Shown here piece by piece: positions 18,449 to 27,200 of a DNA stretch of 64,000 nucleotides. The DNA comes from Flavobacterium flavigenum (lineage in GTDB: Bacteria > Bacteroidota > Bacteroidia > Flavobacteriales > Flavobacteriaceae), in the NCBI RefSeq assembly GCF_027111255.2, contig NZ_CP114285.2:3596001-3660000 (forward strand), in the 5' to 3' direction. The notes beneath the pieces were generated by a model. That model did no database searches, had not been told where the DNA came from, and saw only the letters and a list, made by a program, of their open reading frames with translations. The translations under genes and the position numbers were made by a program. Numbering within the stretch: the stretch's first letter is position 1; every line of letters starts with the position of its first letter.

Positions 18449-20257
18449 ATGGGACATTTTTCAGAACAGGTACATATCAGCATAGGGAGTTTTACCCAAA
18501 ATGTAGTTTATCATAATTTAGAACTGTCACAAAAGATGGCCGATCACCATCATTTTTCTTTTGTATGGCAATACACAGGCAAGGCGATCATAAACCCGGC
18601 AGATCAGGCAAAGGCATTGCGAACCTATCTTGGCGATGAAGTTATCTTTACCTTTAAAAGCCTTACCGGAATCAGGTTGATGAGCAAAGGAATCATTACA
18701 GAGCTTTCATCAATAGACCTTCACGGTAGTGCCGAAGGATTGCATGTCAAAGGCATCAGCCACACTATTGTGCTGGACGATATGAAAAAGTCAAGAACCT
18801 ACCAGCAAAGAGGCATGAATGATATCGTGCTGGATATTTTAGCAGAAGGTCCGGGAGAATTCTATGAAAGGGATGCTATAAAATCGACTTACCTTCAGGA
18901 ATTCAAATACCTGGCCCAGTATAATGAGACCAATTTTGATTTCTTGAAACGATTGGCAAGCCGATACGGACAATGGTTCTATTTTGACGGAATGCGGATG
19001 CAGTTCGGACAAACCAAAACCAGTAAAATAAAACTCATCAACGGGTCTTCGTTGCATGGTTTTAAAATCCAGACCAATATGGCTTCCCATAAAATTTCTT
19101 TGGGAGGGTATGATTATAATAATGCATCTAACATTCGTAATGCCTCAGCAAGAACATCTTCGGGAAGCAAAGACAGCTTCTCTGCTGTAGTTGGACATAA
19201 TCAGGGAACCGTTGCCCAAAACGATTTGAATCATGGAGCTTACACCACCAATGCCCAAAGCAGCGAAGAAATCCAGGAAATGGTCAGACTGCAGACCGCA
19301 GGCAGCGACGCCAATAGTGTTTATTACAGCGGAATATCTTATTTTCCGTTAGGACTTGGACAGGTTTTCAGCATCATAAACCAGACTGTAGAACACGAAC
19401 TGATTGTGACAGAAGTAACACACCTCTCGCAAGTTCATGGAAACTATACCTGTAATTTCAAAGCTATTCCGGCAGATGTTGCAGCTCCACATTACACAGA
19501 CGTACATGTATTTGCGAAAGCCGAAACTCAGCCAGCAAAAGTAAAAGACAACAACGACCCGGAAGGATTAGGACGTGTAAAAGTACAATTCAACTGGGCA
19601 GGCGGAAACAATTCAAGCGAGTGGCTCCGAATGATACAGCCACACTCAGGTTCAGGAAAAGGTTTTTACTTTATTCCCGAAATTGATGAAGAAGTTTTGG
19701 TAGGTTTTGAAGGTGACAATGCACAGAATCCCTATATTTTGGGAACACAATATAATGGAAGCGCTACAAGCGGTTATGCAGACGGGCAGAATAATGTAAA
19801 AGCGATCCATACACGTTCCGGGACAAAAATAGTTCTAAACGATGCTGAGGGAAGTATTTTGATTGAAGATCCGAGTGGAAACAGCTATTTGATGGATGGA
19901 AAAGGAAATATTAAGGTGAGTGCACCGAACAGAATCTCATTTAACTGTACAGATATGGATATTAATGTTTCTAATAATTTATCAACTTCTGTGGGAGTTA
20001 ATAAAACGGAAAGCGTTGGGGTTGATGCTATAGAAAGTGTTGGAGGTATAAAAACAGAAATTGTTACAGGAAATAAAAATAGTACCATAACAGGAAACTT
20101 TATAGAAAGAGTAGAGGGTAATTTAGAATCTCATACAGTCAAAGAACTTATATTTAATGGCGATAAAGATGTAATGATCTCTTCTGTAGAGGAATTTACA
20201 AAGCATTCACAAAAGCAGATTATTCACAATAGTTCCGAACCTAGTAATTTTTATTAA
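18449..20257 (+). CDS. vgrG: Type VI secretion system tip protein VgrG
   Basis: 602 aa. The N-terminal two thirds are the phage gp27-like ring (HHHFSFVWQY, GEFYERDAIKSTYLQEFKYL, NFDFLKRLASRYGQWFYFDG). A gp5-like OB fold follows (DPEGLGRVKVQFNWAGG, WLRMIQPHSGSGKGFYFIPE, DEEVLVGFEGDNAQNPYILG), then a beta-helix spike with short repeats (TESVGVDAIESVGGIKTEIV). It belongs to the Bacteroidota T6SS subtype iii. No other T6SS structural genes are in the window, so this is an orphan vgrG with its cargo. Only one base separates its stop from the next start codon, so the downstream lipase is translated with it and is probably delivered on this spike. Confidence 0.93.
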   Translation: MGHFSEQVHISIGSFTQNVVYHNLELSQKMADHHHFSFVWQYTGKAIINPADQAKALRTYLGDEVIFTFKSLTGIRLMSKGIITELSSIDLHGSAEGLHVKGISHTIVLDDMKKSRTYQQRGMNDIVLDILAEGPGEFYERDAIKSTYLQEFKYLAQYNETNFDFLKRLASRYGQWFYFDGMRMQFGQTKTSKIKLINGSSLHGFKIQTNMASHKISLGGYDYNNASNIRNASARTSSGSKDSFSAVVGHNQGTVAQNDLNHGAYTTNAQSSEEIQEMVRLQTAGSDANSVYYSGISYFPLGLGQVFSIINQTVEHELIVTEVTHLSQVHGNYTCNFKAIPADVAAPHYTDVHVFAKAETQPAKVKDNNDPEGLGRVKVQFNWAGGNNSSEWLRMIQPHSGSGKGFYFIPEIDEEVLVGFEGDNAQNPYILGTQYNGSATSGYADGQNNVKAIHTRSGTKIVLNDAEGSILIEDPSGNSYLMDGKGNIKVSAPNRISFNCTDMDINVSNNLSTSVGVNKTESVGVDAIESVGGIKTEIVTGNKNSTITGNFIERVEGNLESHTVKELIFNGDKDVMISSVEEFTKHSQKQIIHNSSEPSNFY

Positions 20258-20258
20258 T

Positions 20259-22181
20259 ATGAAGGAAAGAAATGTAGGCGGTACATCACAAATCACTTCT
20301 GATGGGAAAATTACTTTTTATTCTAACGGAAATATTACTACCAATGGAAAAAAAATAAAAACAGTTGGCGATCAGGATGGCGTTAAATTAGATGTAAACC
20401 CAGAAAAATTAAAAATAGAGGACACAGCTGATGATGCTGTAAATGTATATATTGGAATGTTTTTTGACGGTACGGGGAATAACCGATACAACTCCGAAAA
20501 AACATATTATTCTCAAATCAATTCCAGTGATAAGTTTTATAAAGCAGACACTATTCCTTCCAATTTTAAATTTGTAAAAACGGTTAAGGATAAAAACAAT
20601 AAAGAAGTTGAAGTAAAAGTAAAAGTAAAAGTGTCAGATAGGGACAGCTACTGGAACCCTTATTCTAATATTGCAAAACTTTTTGATTTGTATAAGCAGG
20701 TTACTAAAGAAGCTAAAAGTAATACATTAGGAAAACATTATATCTTAAAACAATATGTAGAAGGTATAGGGACAAAAAAGGATGAAGAAGATGATGTTTT
20801 AGGTTCTGCTTTAGGTCGTTCTAGCTGGGGAATACTCGGTCGTGTAGAACAAGGTATAGGAGATGTGGTAAAAGAACAGTTTAGTGTAATTCCGAAAACA
20901 AAAAAAATTAATAAAATAGTTTTTGATGTTTTTGGTTTTAGCAGGGGTGCAGCAGCTGCCAGACATTTCTGCAATGAAGTAAAGAAAAAGGAAGTGTATG
21001 AAAATGAAATGGTCAATGATCCCTATGATAAGTATCCAATCCCTTCTGGAAAAATAATCTTAAGAAACCATGCGGGCGGTTTGCTGGGACAGAAACTAAA
21101 AGATTCAGGATATAAACCAACAGGAAAAACATTCGATATAGAGATTAGGTTTTTAGGCGTATTTGATACAGTGGTAGGAGATATGGTCATCAGGGACAAT
21201 TTAGGGTATAAACTTTCATTAATTCCAGGAATTGGTATCGTAACAAGTGTAGGACAGGCAATGTTGCAAACTATAAAAACGAGTTTGGTTGGTTTGGGTA
21301 TAAAAAAAGTATTTCATATTGTAGCACAAAATGAGTGGAGAGAAAATTTTGCACTCACTCCTACAGATGCAGGTTATACGTTGTATATGCTGGGTGCTCA
21401 TTCTGATATTGGGGGCGGTTATGCAAATCTCGATAAATATAAAGCAGTGGTGGATTATTTTGATGTTCCTGTTAATGATACTGCTATCTTAAAAGAAAAA
21501 CAAAAAGTAAAGGAGTTTTATACAAGCCGCTATTTTTCCAAGGATAAAGAAGAAATTAACATCGTCAACACCTACGATCATTATCAGGAAGTAACAGCAG
21601 AACCGCTGCTATATGATGGATTTCCGGTAATAGAAAGCCATGAGGTACAAAGACCCGGCGATTACGTATCTCCAAAAGAATGGATGTATGATCCGACCAA
21701 AAAACATATGCTGAGTGAAAGAAAAATATCAGACCATTACATGATAACCGATGAAAGGGTGATTTCGAATAAGTACAGTTTGGTACCTATGTATGTAATG
21801 CTTCAGAAAGCAATTGATAATGGCGTTCCGTTTTATGAAGATTATAAACAAGCAGAAAGTGATGGTAAAACGATACCTAAGACTTTTGAACATGAAATTC
21901 CAGAAAATGATACAATATTGAAAGATTATTTAAAAAGGATGTTAGAAATAGCAAAAAAACAAGCTAATGAAACTTATAATCTACCTTTAGAAATGTACAG
22001 CCATATATGTAATAAATATGTGCATTTATCAGCTCATTATGGTGGTCTGGATGCACTGTATTCTAAAACCGGAGACCATTATATATTAGGTAATTACGGT
22101 TTTATAAACCACCCAGTTAAGTATTCAAAAGATGAAAACGGAAATATCACTTACATAAGAAAACTATATGCGAATCGTTAA
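20259..22181 (+). CDS. DUF2235 / Tle1-like lipase, probable T6SS effector
   Basis: 640 aa. The alpha/beta-hydrolase domain has VYIGMFFDGTGNN near residue 64, the nucleophile motif GFSRG with Ser228, an Asp in GVFDTVVGD (Asp303) and GAHSDIGGGYA with His381 and Asp383, all characteristic of DUF2235 proteins, the family of Tle1 phospholipase effectors. The first 50 residues (SQITSDGKITFYSNGNITTN) look like a VgrG spike extension and may be the docking part. It follows vgrG after one base and overlaps the next, putatively protective lipoprotein gene by 14 bases. Predicted to attack membrane phospholipids of rival cells; the exact bond cleaved (PLA1 or PLA2) is unknown. Confidence 0.85.
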   Translation: MKERNVGGTSQITSDGKITFYSNGNITTNGKKIKTVGDQDGVKLDVNPEKLKIEDTADDAVNVYIGMFFDGTGNNRYNSEKTYYSQINSSDKFYKADTIPSNFKFVKTVKDKNNKEVEVKVKVKVSDRDSYWNPYSNIAKLFDLYKQVTKEAKSNTLGKHYILKQYVEGIGTKKDEEDDVLGSALGRSSWGILGRVEQGIGDVVKEQFSVIPKTKKINKIVFDVFGFSRGAAAARHFCNEVKKKEVYENEMVNDPYDKYPIPSGKIILRNHAGGLLGQKLKDSGYKPTGKTFDIEIRFLGVFDTVVGDMVIRDNLGYKLSLIPGIGIVTSVGQAMLQTIKTSLVGLGIKKVFHIVAQNEWRENFALTPTDAGYTLYMLGAHSDIGGGYANLDKYKAVVDYFDVPVNDTAILKEKQKVKEFYTSRYFSKDKEEINIVNTYDHYQEVTAEPLLYDGFPVIESHEVQRPGDYVSPKEWMYDPTKKHMLSERKISDHYMITDERVISNKYSLVPMYVMLQKAIDNGVPFYEDYKQAESDGKTIPKTFEHEIPENDTILKDYLKRMLEIAKKQANETYNLPLEMYSHICNKYVHLSAHYGGLDALYSKTGDHYILGNYGFINHPVKYSKDENGNITYIRKLYANR

Positions 22182-23340
22182 AGTTATTTTAATTTTTTTA
22201 GTTTTATTAATAAGCTGCCAGTCGCCAAAAGACAAAGCAAAGGACGAAGAAAAGTTTAGCTGGAATGCAGGAATTTCTGCACCTAAATATTATCCTGCAG
22301 CACCTTCTGTTGAATTTTCATACCAAGGTAAAGGAGTTGCGGGCGCCTCAACAGGAGCAGGAGATGGTTGGGGTACAACAAGTGGGGGGTTTACAGGAGG
22401 AGATGTTTTTAAACCAGTTCCGGATAGTGTTTTTGTAAGTTGGAAATGTGGTGTTGATCATTTTTTCTATAAAGGAGGATTTAAATTGCCCAGAAAAAAA
22501 ATTTTAGCCTTGTTCAATAAAGGAACTAAGGATCCCTATACAGGCCGACATGAAGAGTATTCTACTATTGTAGCAGGTACTGCGCCAGGAGGTAATGTTA
22601 CAATCTGGATGAAATCTGGATCTAAAATCACGGAAATTGCTAAGTTTAAAGCTGAAAATAAAGGGATTTATAATGAAGGAAGTAAGGAGCAAAAGAAAAT
22701 TATGGATGAAATTTATAAATCAAGGGAATTTATTAATTCAGAGACAAATGTATTTCGATATTTTCATGGTGTGCCATATAAAATTTGGGAAACAGGTGAA
22801 AGAGAGTATAATTATGATATTGGATTTAGTTCAGAAGATGATTTAATAAAGCCTGAAATCACAACTTTTTATGCTAAAGATGGATCTTGGTATCAAGCAG
22901 GTGGTACATCAAATTTTGAAAATATTGATTGGAATATTTTCAAATATAAAGAAAATAACAATTTAGTAAAAAAACAAAAATTGCCCATTCAAATTCTTGC
23001 AGAGTGGGAAAAAGATTCGGTTTATTATTCTACAAATATTGTCTTTCCTCAAGAATTTGAAAAAATATTTGTAAAATCTTATGTTTTAAATGATACAAAA
23101 GAGTATTTTGATAGAATTGTTATAGGAGTAAAAAGAGGTGGTAGTTATGGAATGATTTGGATTGAAGGAAAAGGAAGAAGAAAAAGTATAATGAATTTCA
23201 AAGTTTTTAAAGCTAAAATGAATGAAATGGGAACTTATATTGGAGGAGGGTATTCTCTTCCCAAAGGTTTTGTATTTCCTAAATGGGAAAAAGGCAAAGA
23301 ACCATTAAATAAGCCAGATGTTGATTATTGGCAAGAGTAA
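22168..23340 (+). CDS. DUF2931-like lipoprotein, probable immunity protein (copy 1)
   Basis: 390 aa. A lipoprotein signal (MRIVKVILIFLVLLISCQSP) precedes KFSWNAGISAPKYYP, the typical start of DUF2931 proteins, then the repeated landmarks GGFTGGDVFKPVPDSVFVSW, LPRKKILALFNKGTKDPY and NVTIWMKSG. It ends WEKGKEPLNKPDVDYWQE. Its start lies inside the end of the lipase gene, the arrangement expected for translationally coupled effector and immunity genes. A periplasmic lipoprotein is a suitable place to block a phospholipase. The immunity function is inferred from position and from the tandem copy, not from known motifs. Confidence 0.75.
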   Translation: MRIVKVILIFLVLLISCQSPKDKAKDEEKFSWNAGISAPKYYPAAPSVEFSYQGKGVAGASTGAGDGWGTTSGGFTGGDVFKPVPDSVFVSWKCGVDHFFYKGGFKLPRKKILALFNKGTKDPYTGRHEEYSTIVAGTAPGGNVTIWMKSGSKITEIAKFKAENKGIYNEGSKEQKKIMDEIYKSREFINSETNVFRYFHGVPYKIWETGEREYNYDIGFSSEDDLIKPEITTFYAKDGSWYQAGGTSNFENIDWNIFKYKENNNLVKKQKLPIQILAEWEKDSVYYSTNIVFPQEFEKIFVKSYVLNDTKEYFDRIVIGVKRGGSYGMIWIEGKGRRKSIMNFKVFKAKMNEMGTYIGGGYSLPKGFVFPKWEKGKEPLNKPDVDYWQE

Positions 23341-23351
23341 TAAAGAAATAT

Positions 23352-24550
23352 ATGCGAATCGTTAATGTTGTTTTTTTACTATCAGGTCTATTAATAAGTT
23401 GCCAATCTCCGAAAGAAAAAGCAAGAGATGAAGAAAAATTTAGCTGGGATGCAGGGATTTCTGCACCAAAGAATTATCCATCTGCCCCTTTTGTAGAGTA
23501 TTTTTACCAGAGAAAAAGTATTGCAGGAGCCTCTACTGGAGTTGGCAGTGATCAAGGTTGGGGAATAACAATGGGCGGTTTTACTGGAGGAGATGTTTTT
23601 AAACCGGTTCCTGATAGCGTTTTTGTAAAATGGAGATGTGCTTTTGATTTAATAGAATATGAAGGGGGGGTATATTGCCTAGAGAAAAAATGTTGGCATT
23701 GTTCAACAAAGGTACAAAGGATCCCTATACTGGTCAAAATGAAGGCTATTCCACTGTAGTTGCAGGTACAGCACCAGGGGGTAACATTACAATCTGGATG
23801 AAATCAGGTCCTATCATTACTGAAATTCTCAAGTTTAAAGCAAAGAAAATAGGGCAAGAAGGTAGATATGACCCTCATACTGTAACATTATGGTTATCTA
23901 CAGGTCAGGAAGCAAAAGATATTTTAAAGTATATTAATTTTCATGGCGTTCCATATAAAGTTTGGGAAATAGGTGAAAAAGAATATAACTATGATATAGT
24001 TTTTAGTAATGAGGATGAATTTATTAAATATGATAGAAGAATAACTGGATATTCGAAAGATGGATCTCTTATTTCTAGTAATTCTGACAAAACTAGTTTT
24101 GCTACATTAGAATGGGATAAAAAATTTGATGCTCGTGATAATAGTAAAAAATATAAAAATAAGCTTCCAGTTCATATTTTTGTTCAAAGAAGTACGAAAG
24201 ACAACAAACAATGGTGCGATGCAGAAATTGTTTTGCCTAACAATTTTGAAACACTTTTTAATAAAGCTTATATAGATACAAAAACAAGTAAAAGAGAATA
24301 TTACAATCGAATTATAATTGGATTAGATAAAGAAGATAAAGATTTACCGTATTTAATGGGGCATATCTGGATTTCCGGACAAAATAGGCTAAAAGAAATT
24401 ATGCGTTTTCGAGCTGTTAAATTCGATACAATAAGCAGAAAGTTTTTAGTTTCAAAATATTCTATACCAAAAGACTTTATCTTCCCAAAATGGGAGAAAG
24501 GCAAAGAACCATTAAATAAGCCAGATGTTGATTATTGGCAAGAGCAGTAG
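23352..24550 (+). pseudogene. DUF2931-like lipoprotein (copy 2), frameshifted at a G7 tract
   Basis: Tandem paralogue of the preceding gene, with the same signal (MRIVNVVFLLSGLLISCQSP), GGFTGGDVFKPVPDSVFVKW and identical last residues. The frame breaks in a run of seven G at 23664-23670. Upstream it reads FDLIEYEGG; downstream homology resumes in another frame at LPREKMLALFNKGTKDPY. An eighth G restores a protein colinear with copy 1 (YEGGGILPR against YKGGFKLPR). The upstream frame alone runs to 23759. The rest of the gene is undamaged, so this is a phase-variable switch, a very recent mutation or a homopolymer sequencing error. The middle and C-terminal parts diverge from copy 1, as expected for immunity proteins against different effectors. 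Confidence 0.75.
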
Positions 24551-24561
24551 AAATTAAACAG

Positions 24562-24591
24562 AAATGCCTCCGAAATCTCAGAGGCATTTTT
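24562..24591 (+). terminator. Intrinsic terminator of the T6SS cassette
   Basis: Stem aaatgcctc / gaggcattt with a T run, 12 bases after the last lipoprotein stop; it also faces the end of the minus-strand kinase gene. Confidence 0.85.
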
Positions 24592-24611
24592 GTATCATTT
24601 TTTAAATATTC

Positions 24612-25226
24612 CTAAAACAATCCATTCAGTTCGGCATCAATCCTGTTGATGATGTTTCCTAAATCTTCAGGATTATCGACAAAATTAATATTGTCCACAT
24701 CAATAATCAGTAATTTGCCTTTAGAATACGTCTGAATCCAGGCTTCATATCTTTCGTTCAGGCGGCTCAGATAATCAATTGAAATAGAGTTTTCGTATTC
24801 GCGTCCGCGTTTGTGGATTTGCCCAACTAAATTCGGAATAGAACTTCTTAAATAAATTAGTAAATCAGGTGGTTTTACCAATAACTCCATTAATTCAAAT
24901 AAAGAAGTATAATTTTCAAAATCACGGGTAGTCATTAAACCCATCGAATATAGATTGGGAGCAAAAATATGAGCATCTTCATAAATTGTTCTGTCCTGAA
25001 CGATTTTTTTTCCGCTTTCCCGAATTTGCTGCACCTGGCGAAAACGGCTGTTTAAGAAATAAATCTGCAAATTAAAAGACCAGCGTTCCATCTGATGGTA
25101 AAAATCATCCAGATATGGATTATCAACAACATCTTCATAATGGGGCTCCCATTTAAAATGTTTGGCCAGTAATTTAGTCAAAGTTGTTTTTCCTGCGCCT
25201 ATATTTCCTGCTATTGCTATGTGCAT
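24612..25226 (-). CDS. Deoxynucleoside kinase
   Basis: 204 aa, normal for the dNK/dCK/dGK family. The P-loop is GNIGAGKTTL at the N-terminus. VVDNPYLDDFYHQMERWSF gives the substrate-site residues, and QDRTIYEDAHIFAPNL carries the DR motif followed by E. The LID Arg-rich segment is IHKRGREYENSIS. It phosphorylates deoxynucleosides in the salvage pathway. Its ATG shares one base with the TAA of the upstream gene (TAATG), so the two are translationally coupled; why a kinase should be coupled to a secreted protein is not clear. Confidence 0.93.
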   Translation of the reverse strand: MHIAIAGNIGAGKTTLTKLLAKHFKWEPHYEDVVDNPYLDDFYHQMERWSFNLQIYFLNSRFRQVQQIRESGKKIVQDRTIYEDAHIFAPNLYSMGLMTTRDFENYTSLFELMELLVKPPDLLIYLRSSIPNLVGQIHKRGREYENSISIDYLSRLNERYEAWIQTYSKGKLLIIDVDNINFVDNPEDLGNIINRIDAELNGLF

Positions 25227-26041
25227 TACGGTATTACGATTTTATAATTGGTAATTTCTTTAGGTGTAAAAATAGATAAAATTTGGTCTTTGCAATAGAA
25301 TTTATGTAATGATTTTTGCGGTAATTCAATTTCATACACACTTTCAGATCCATCCTTATGAATGTCTTTAAAATACAGTAAATTAGCTTTGCTGAAAATG
25401 TATTGTTTTGGGCTTAAAATCAGTATTTTGTCAAAGTCAGAAACTTTTCCTAAAGCAGTTGTCTTACCGAAAATATCACATAAAAACCAATTGTTTTTTT
25501 CATCAATCCAGTAGAAAGTATTAAAATCGGTCTGATAAAATTTTATATTTTCTGTTAATGGTGTTGAAACGGTTTTGTACTCGTTTTTTAAATAATCAAA
25601 AAGACCAATTTGTTGGTTTAGGGTATTGTAGATCCATAACTGATTTTGTGTTGACATACCCGTAGCAGTTGCTACAATAGGAATGTTATTTTGAGAAAAA
25701 TTAATCTCCGAAATTTTATTTAATTGGTTGTCAAGCAAAACCACACTGTTGAAATCTTCATAAAACAATACAATTTTAAGAGGATTCAGAATATCTGCTT
25801 TTGTGATTTTTCCCAATGAAATATTCTTATATTCAAAAATTTCGTTTCCTTTTATTTTTCTGAAAACATTATTTTTTATCTCATAAGAATATCCAAAAGA
25901 GTCATAACCTAAAAAATCATCAGCATCAGTAGTAAAATTGGAAACCGGAGTTGGGATTTTCTTTAAACTCTGACCCAAAACAACCGAAAAAGAACAGGAG
26001 AAAAAAAGTAAAAATAAAATTATGCCTGGTGTTTTGCTCAT
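25226..26041 (-). CDS. Secreted protein of unknown function upstream of the dNK gene
   Basis: 271 aa with a signal peptide (FLLFFSCSFSVVLGQS). The cysteine in the hydrophobic stretch is followed by more hydrophobic residues, so cleavage after LGQ is more likely than lipidation. The mature part has repeated beta-rich units (NPLKIVLFYEDFNSVVLLDN, NQLWIYNTLNQQIGLFDY, NTFYWIDEKNNWFLCDIFG) that suggest a beta-propeller. I recognise no catalytic motif. Overlaps the kinase start by one base. Confidence 0.7.
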   Translation of the reverse strand: MSKTPGIILFLLFFSCSFSVVLGQSLKKIPTPVSNFTTDADDFLGYDSFGYSYEIKNNVFRKIKGNEIFEYKNISLGKITKADILNPLKIVLFYEDFNSVVLLDNQLNKISEINFSQNNIPIVATATGMSTQNQLWIYNTLNQQIGLFDYLKNEYKTVSTPLTENIKFYQTDFNTFYWIDEKNNWFLCDIFGKTTALGKVSDFDKILILSPKQYIFSKANLLYFKDIHKDGSESVYEIELPQKSLHKFYCKDQILSIFTPKEITNYKIVIP

Positions 26042-26262
26042 TTGAATTGCATTTCTAAAGAGCCAAATTACAAAAAACTACATCAAAATGCTTTTTTAAT
26101 TGTATTTGATTTTAAACTTTCAGGTATTCTAATGGTCTAATTAATAAGCTGTTTTGTCTATAGGCTGGCTCAATTGATATATTTAACTTTCGGTATTTTA
26201 AAATTAATAATACATTTGAATGTAAGTTTTATCGGATTTACTTAAAATTTAAAAAAGAAACA

Positions 26263-27153
26263 ATGAAAAAATTACCATATTATTTGCTTTTAGTACTTGC
26301 CTTCAGTCAGGTACAGGCGCAGAAAGATTTTCAGGGAATGGCTGTTTATGAGTCAAAAACACAGACGCCTAAATTTGATGGAATGCGTGCAGGAAACCGT
26401 GATATTACGCCTGAAATGCAAAAAAGCATTGAAGAAAGAATGAAGCAGATGTTGGAAAAAACATTTGTGCTAAACTTCAATAAATCAGCATCTATTTACA
26501 AGGAAGAAGAAAAATTAGAAACTCCCGGACAACAAGGTGGTGGAATGAGAATGATGATGAGCTCTATGATGGGCGGGGGCGGCACTTTTTATAAAGATGT
26601 TAAAAGTAAAACCTATACCGTCGATAAAGAATTCATGGGTAAAGAATTTTTGGTAAAAGATTCATTGCCAAAGTTAAACTGGAAATTAGAACAGGAAACC
26701 AAACAAATTGGTGGGTATAATTGTTACAAGGCAACTGCTGTAAAAGAAGCGAGTCAAACTGATTTTAGAAATTTCAGGCCTAAAAATAATGATGATAAAA
26801 AAGACGATGCAAAAAAATCATCCGGTGATACGAAAACCAATTTTGAGGACAGTTTTGAAATCCCAAAGGAAATAATTGTAACAGCCTGGTATACGCCTGA
26901 AATCCCAATTAATCAGGGTCCGGAAAATTATTGGGGATTACCGGGTTTGATTTTAGAAATTAATGATGGCAAAACCACTATTTTGTGTTCAAAAATTGTT
27001 TTGAATTCCAAAGAAAAAGTAGAAATCAAGGCACCAGCCAAAGGAAAAGAAATTTCGCAGAAAGAATATGACGAAACAGTTGTAAAAAAGATGAAAGAGT
27101 TTAGGGAAATGAATCGTGGCCGTGCAGGAGGTCCTCCAATGATGGGGAGATAA
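26263..27153 (+). CDS. GLPGLI-family secreted protein
   Basis: 296 aa with a signal peptide (LLVLAFSQVQAQ). It carries the family hallmark WGLPGLILEI at about residue 225, preceded by the usual IGGYNCYKAT and VTAWYTPEIPINQGPENY. There is a Met/Gly-rich stretch near residue 90 (MRMMMSSMMGGGG) and a basic Arg/Gly tail. The role of GLPGLI proteins is unknown; they are periplasmic and almost always sit, as here, just ahead of a TonB-receptor-like protein, 47 bases away. The upstream region has TACATTTG at 26211-26218 as a likely -7 box. Confidence 0.9.
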   Translation: MKKLPYYLLLVLAFSQVQAQKDFQGMAVYESKTQTPKFDGMRAGNRDITPEMQKSIEERMKQMLEKTFVLNFNKSASIYKEEEKLETPGQQGGGMRMMMSSMMGGGGTFYKDVKSKTYTVDKEFMGKEFLVKDSLPKLNWKLEQETKQIGGYNCYKATAVKEASQTDFRNFRPKNNDDKKDDAKKSSGDTKTNFEDSFEIPKEIIVTAWYTPEIPINQGPENYWGLPGLILEINDGKTTILCSKIVLNSKEKVEIKAPAKGKEISQKEYDETVVKKMKEFREMNRGRAGGPPMMGR

Positions 27154-27200
27154 ATAACTAATAAATTTCAATTAAAAAAAACAAATTCCAATTTCTTATA

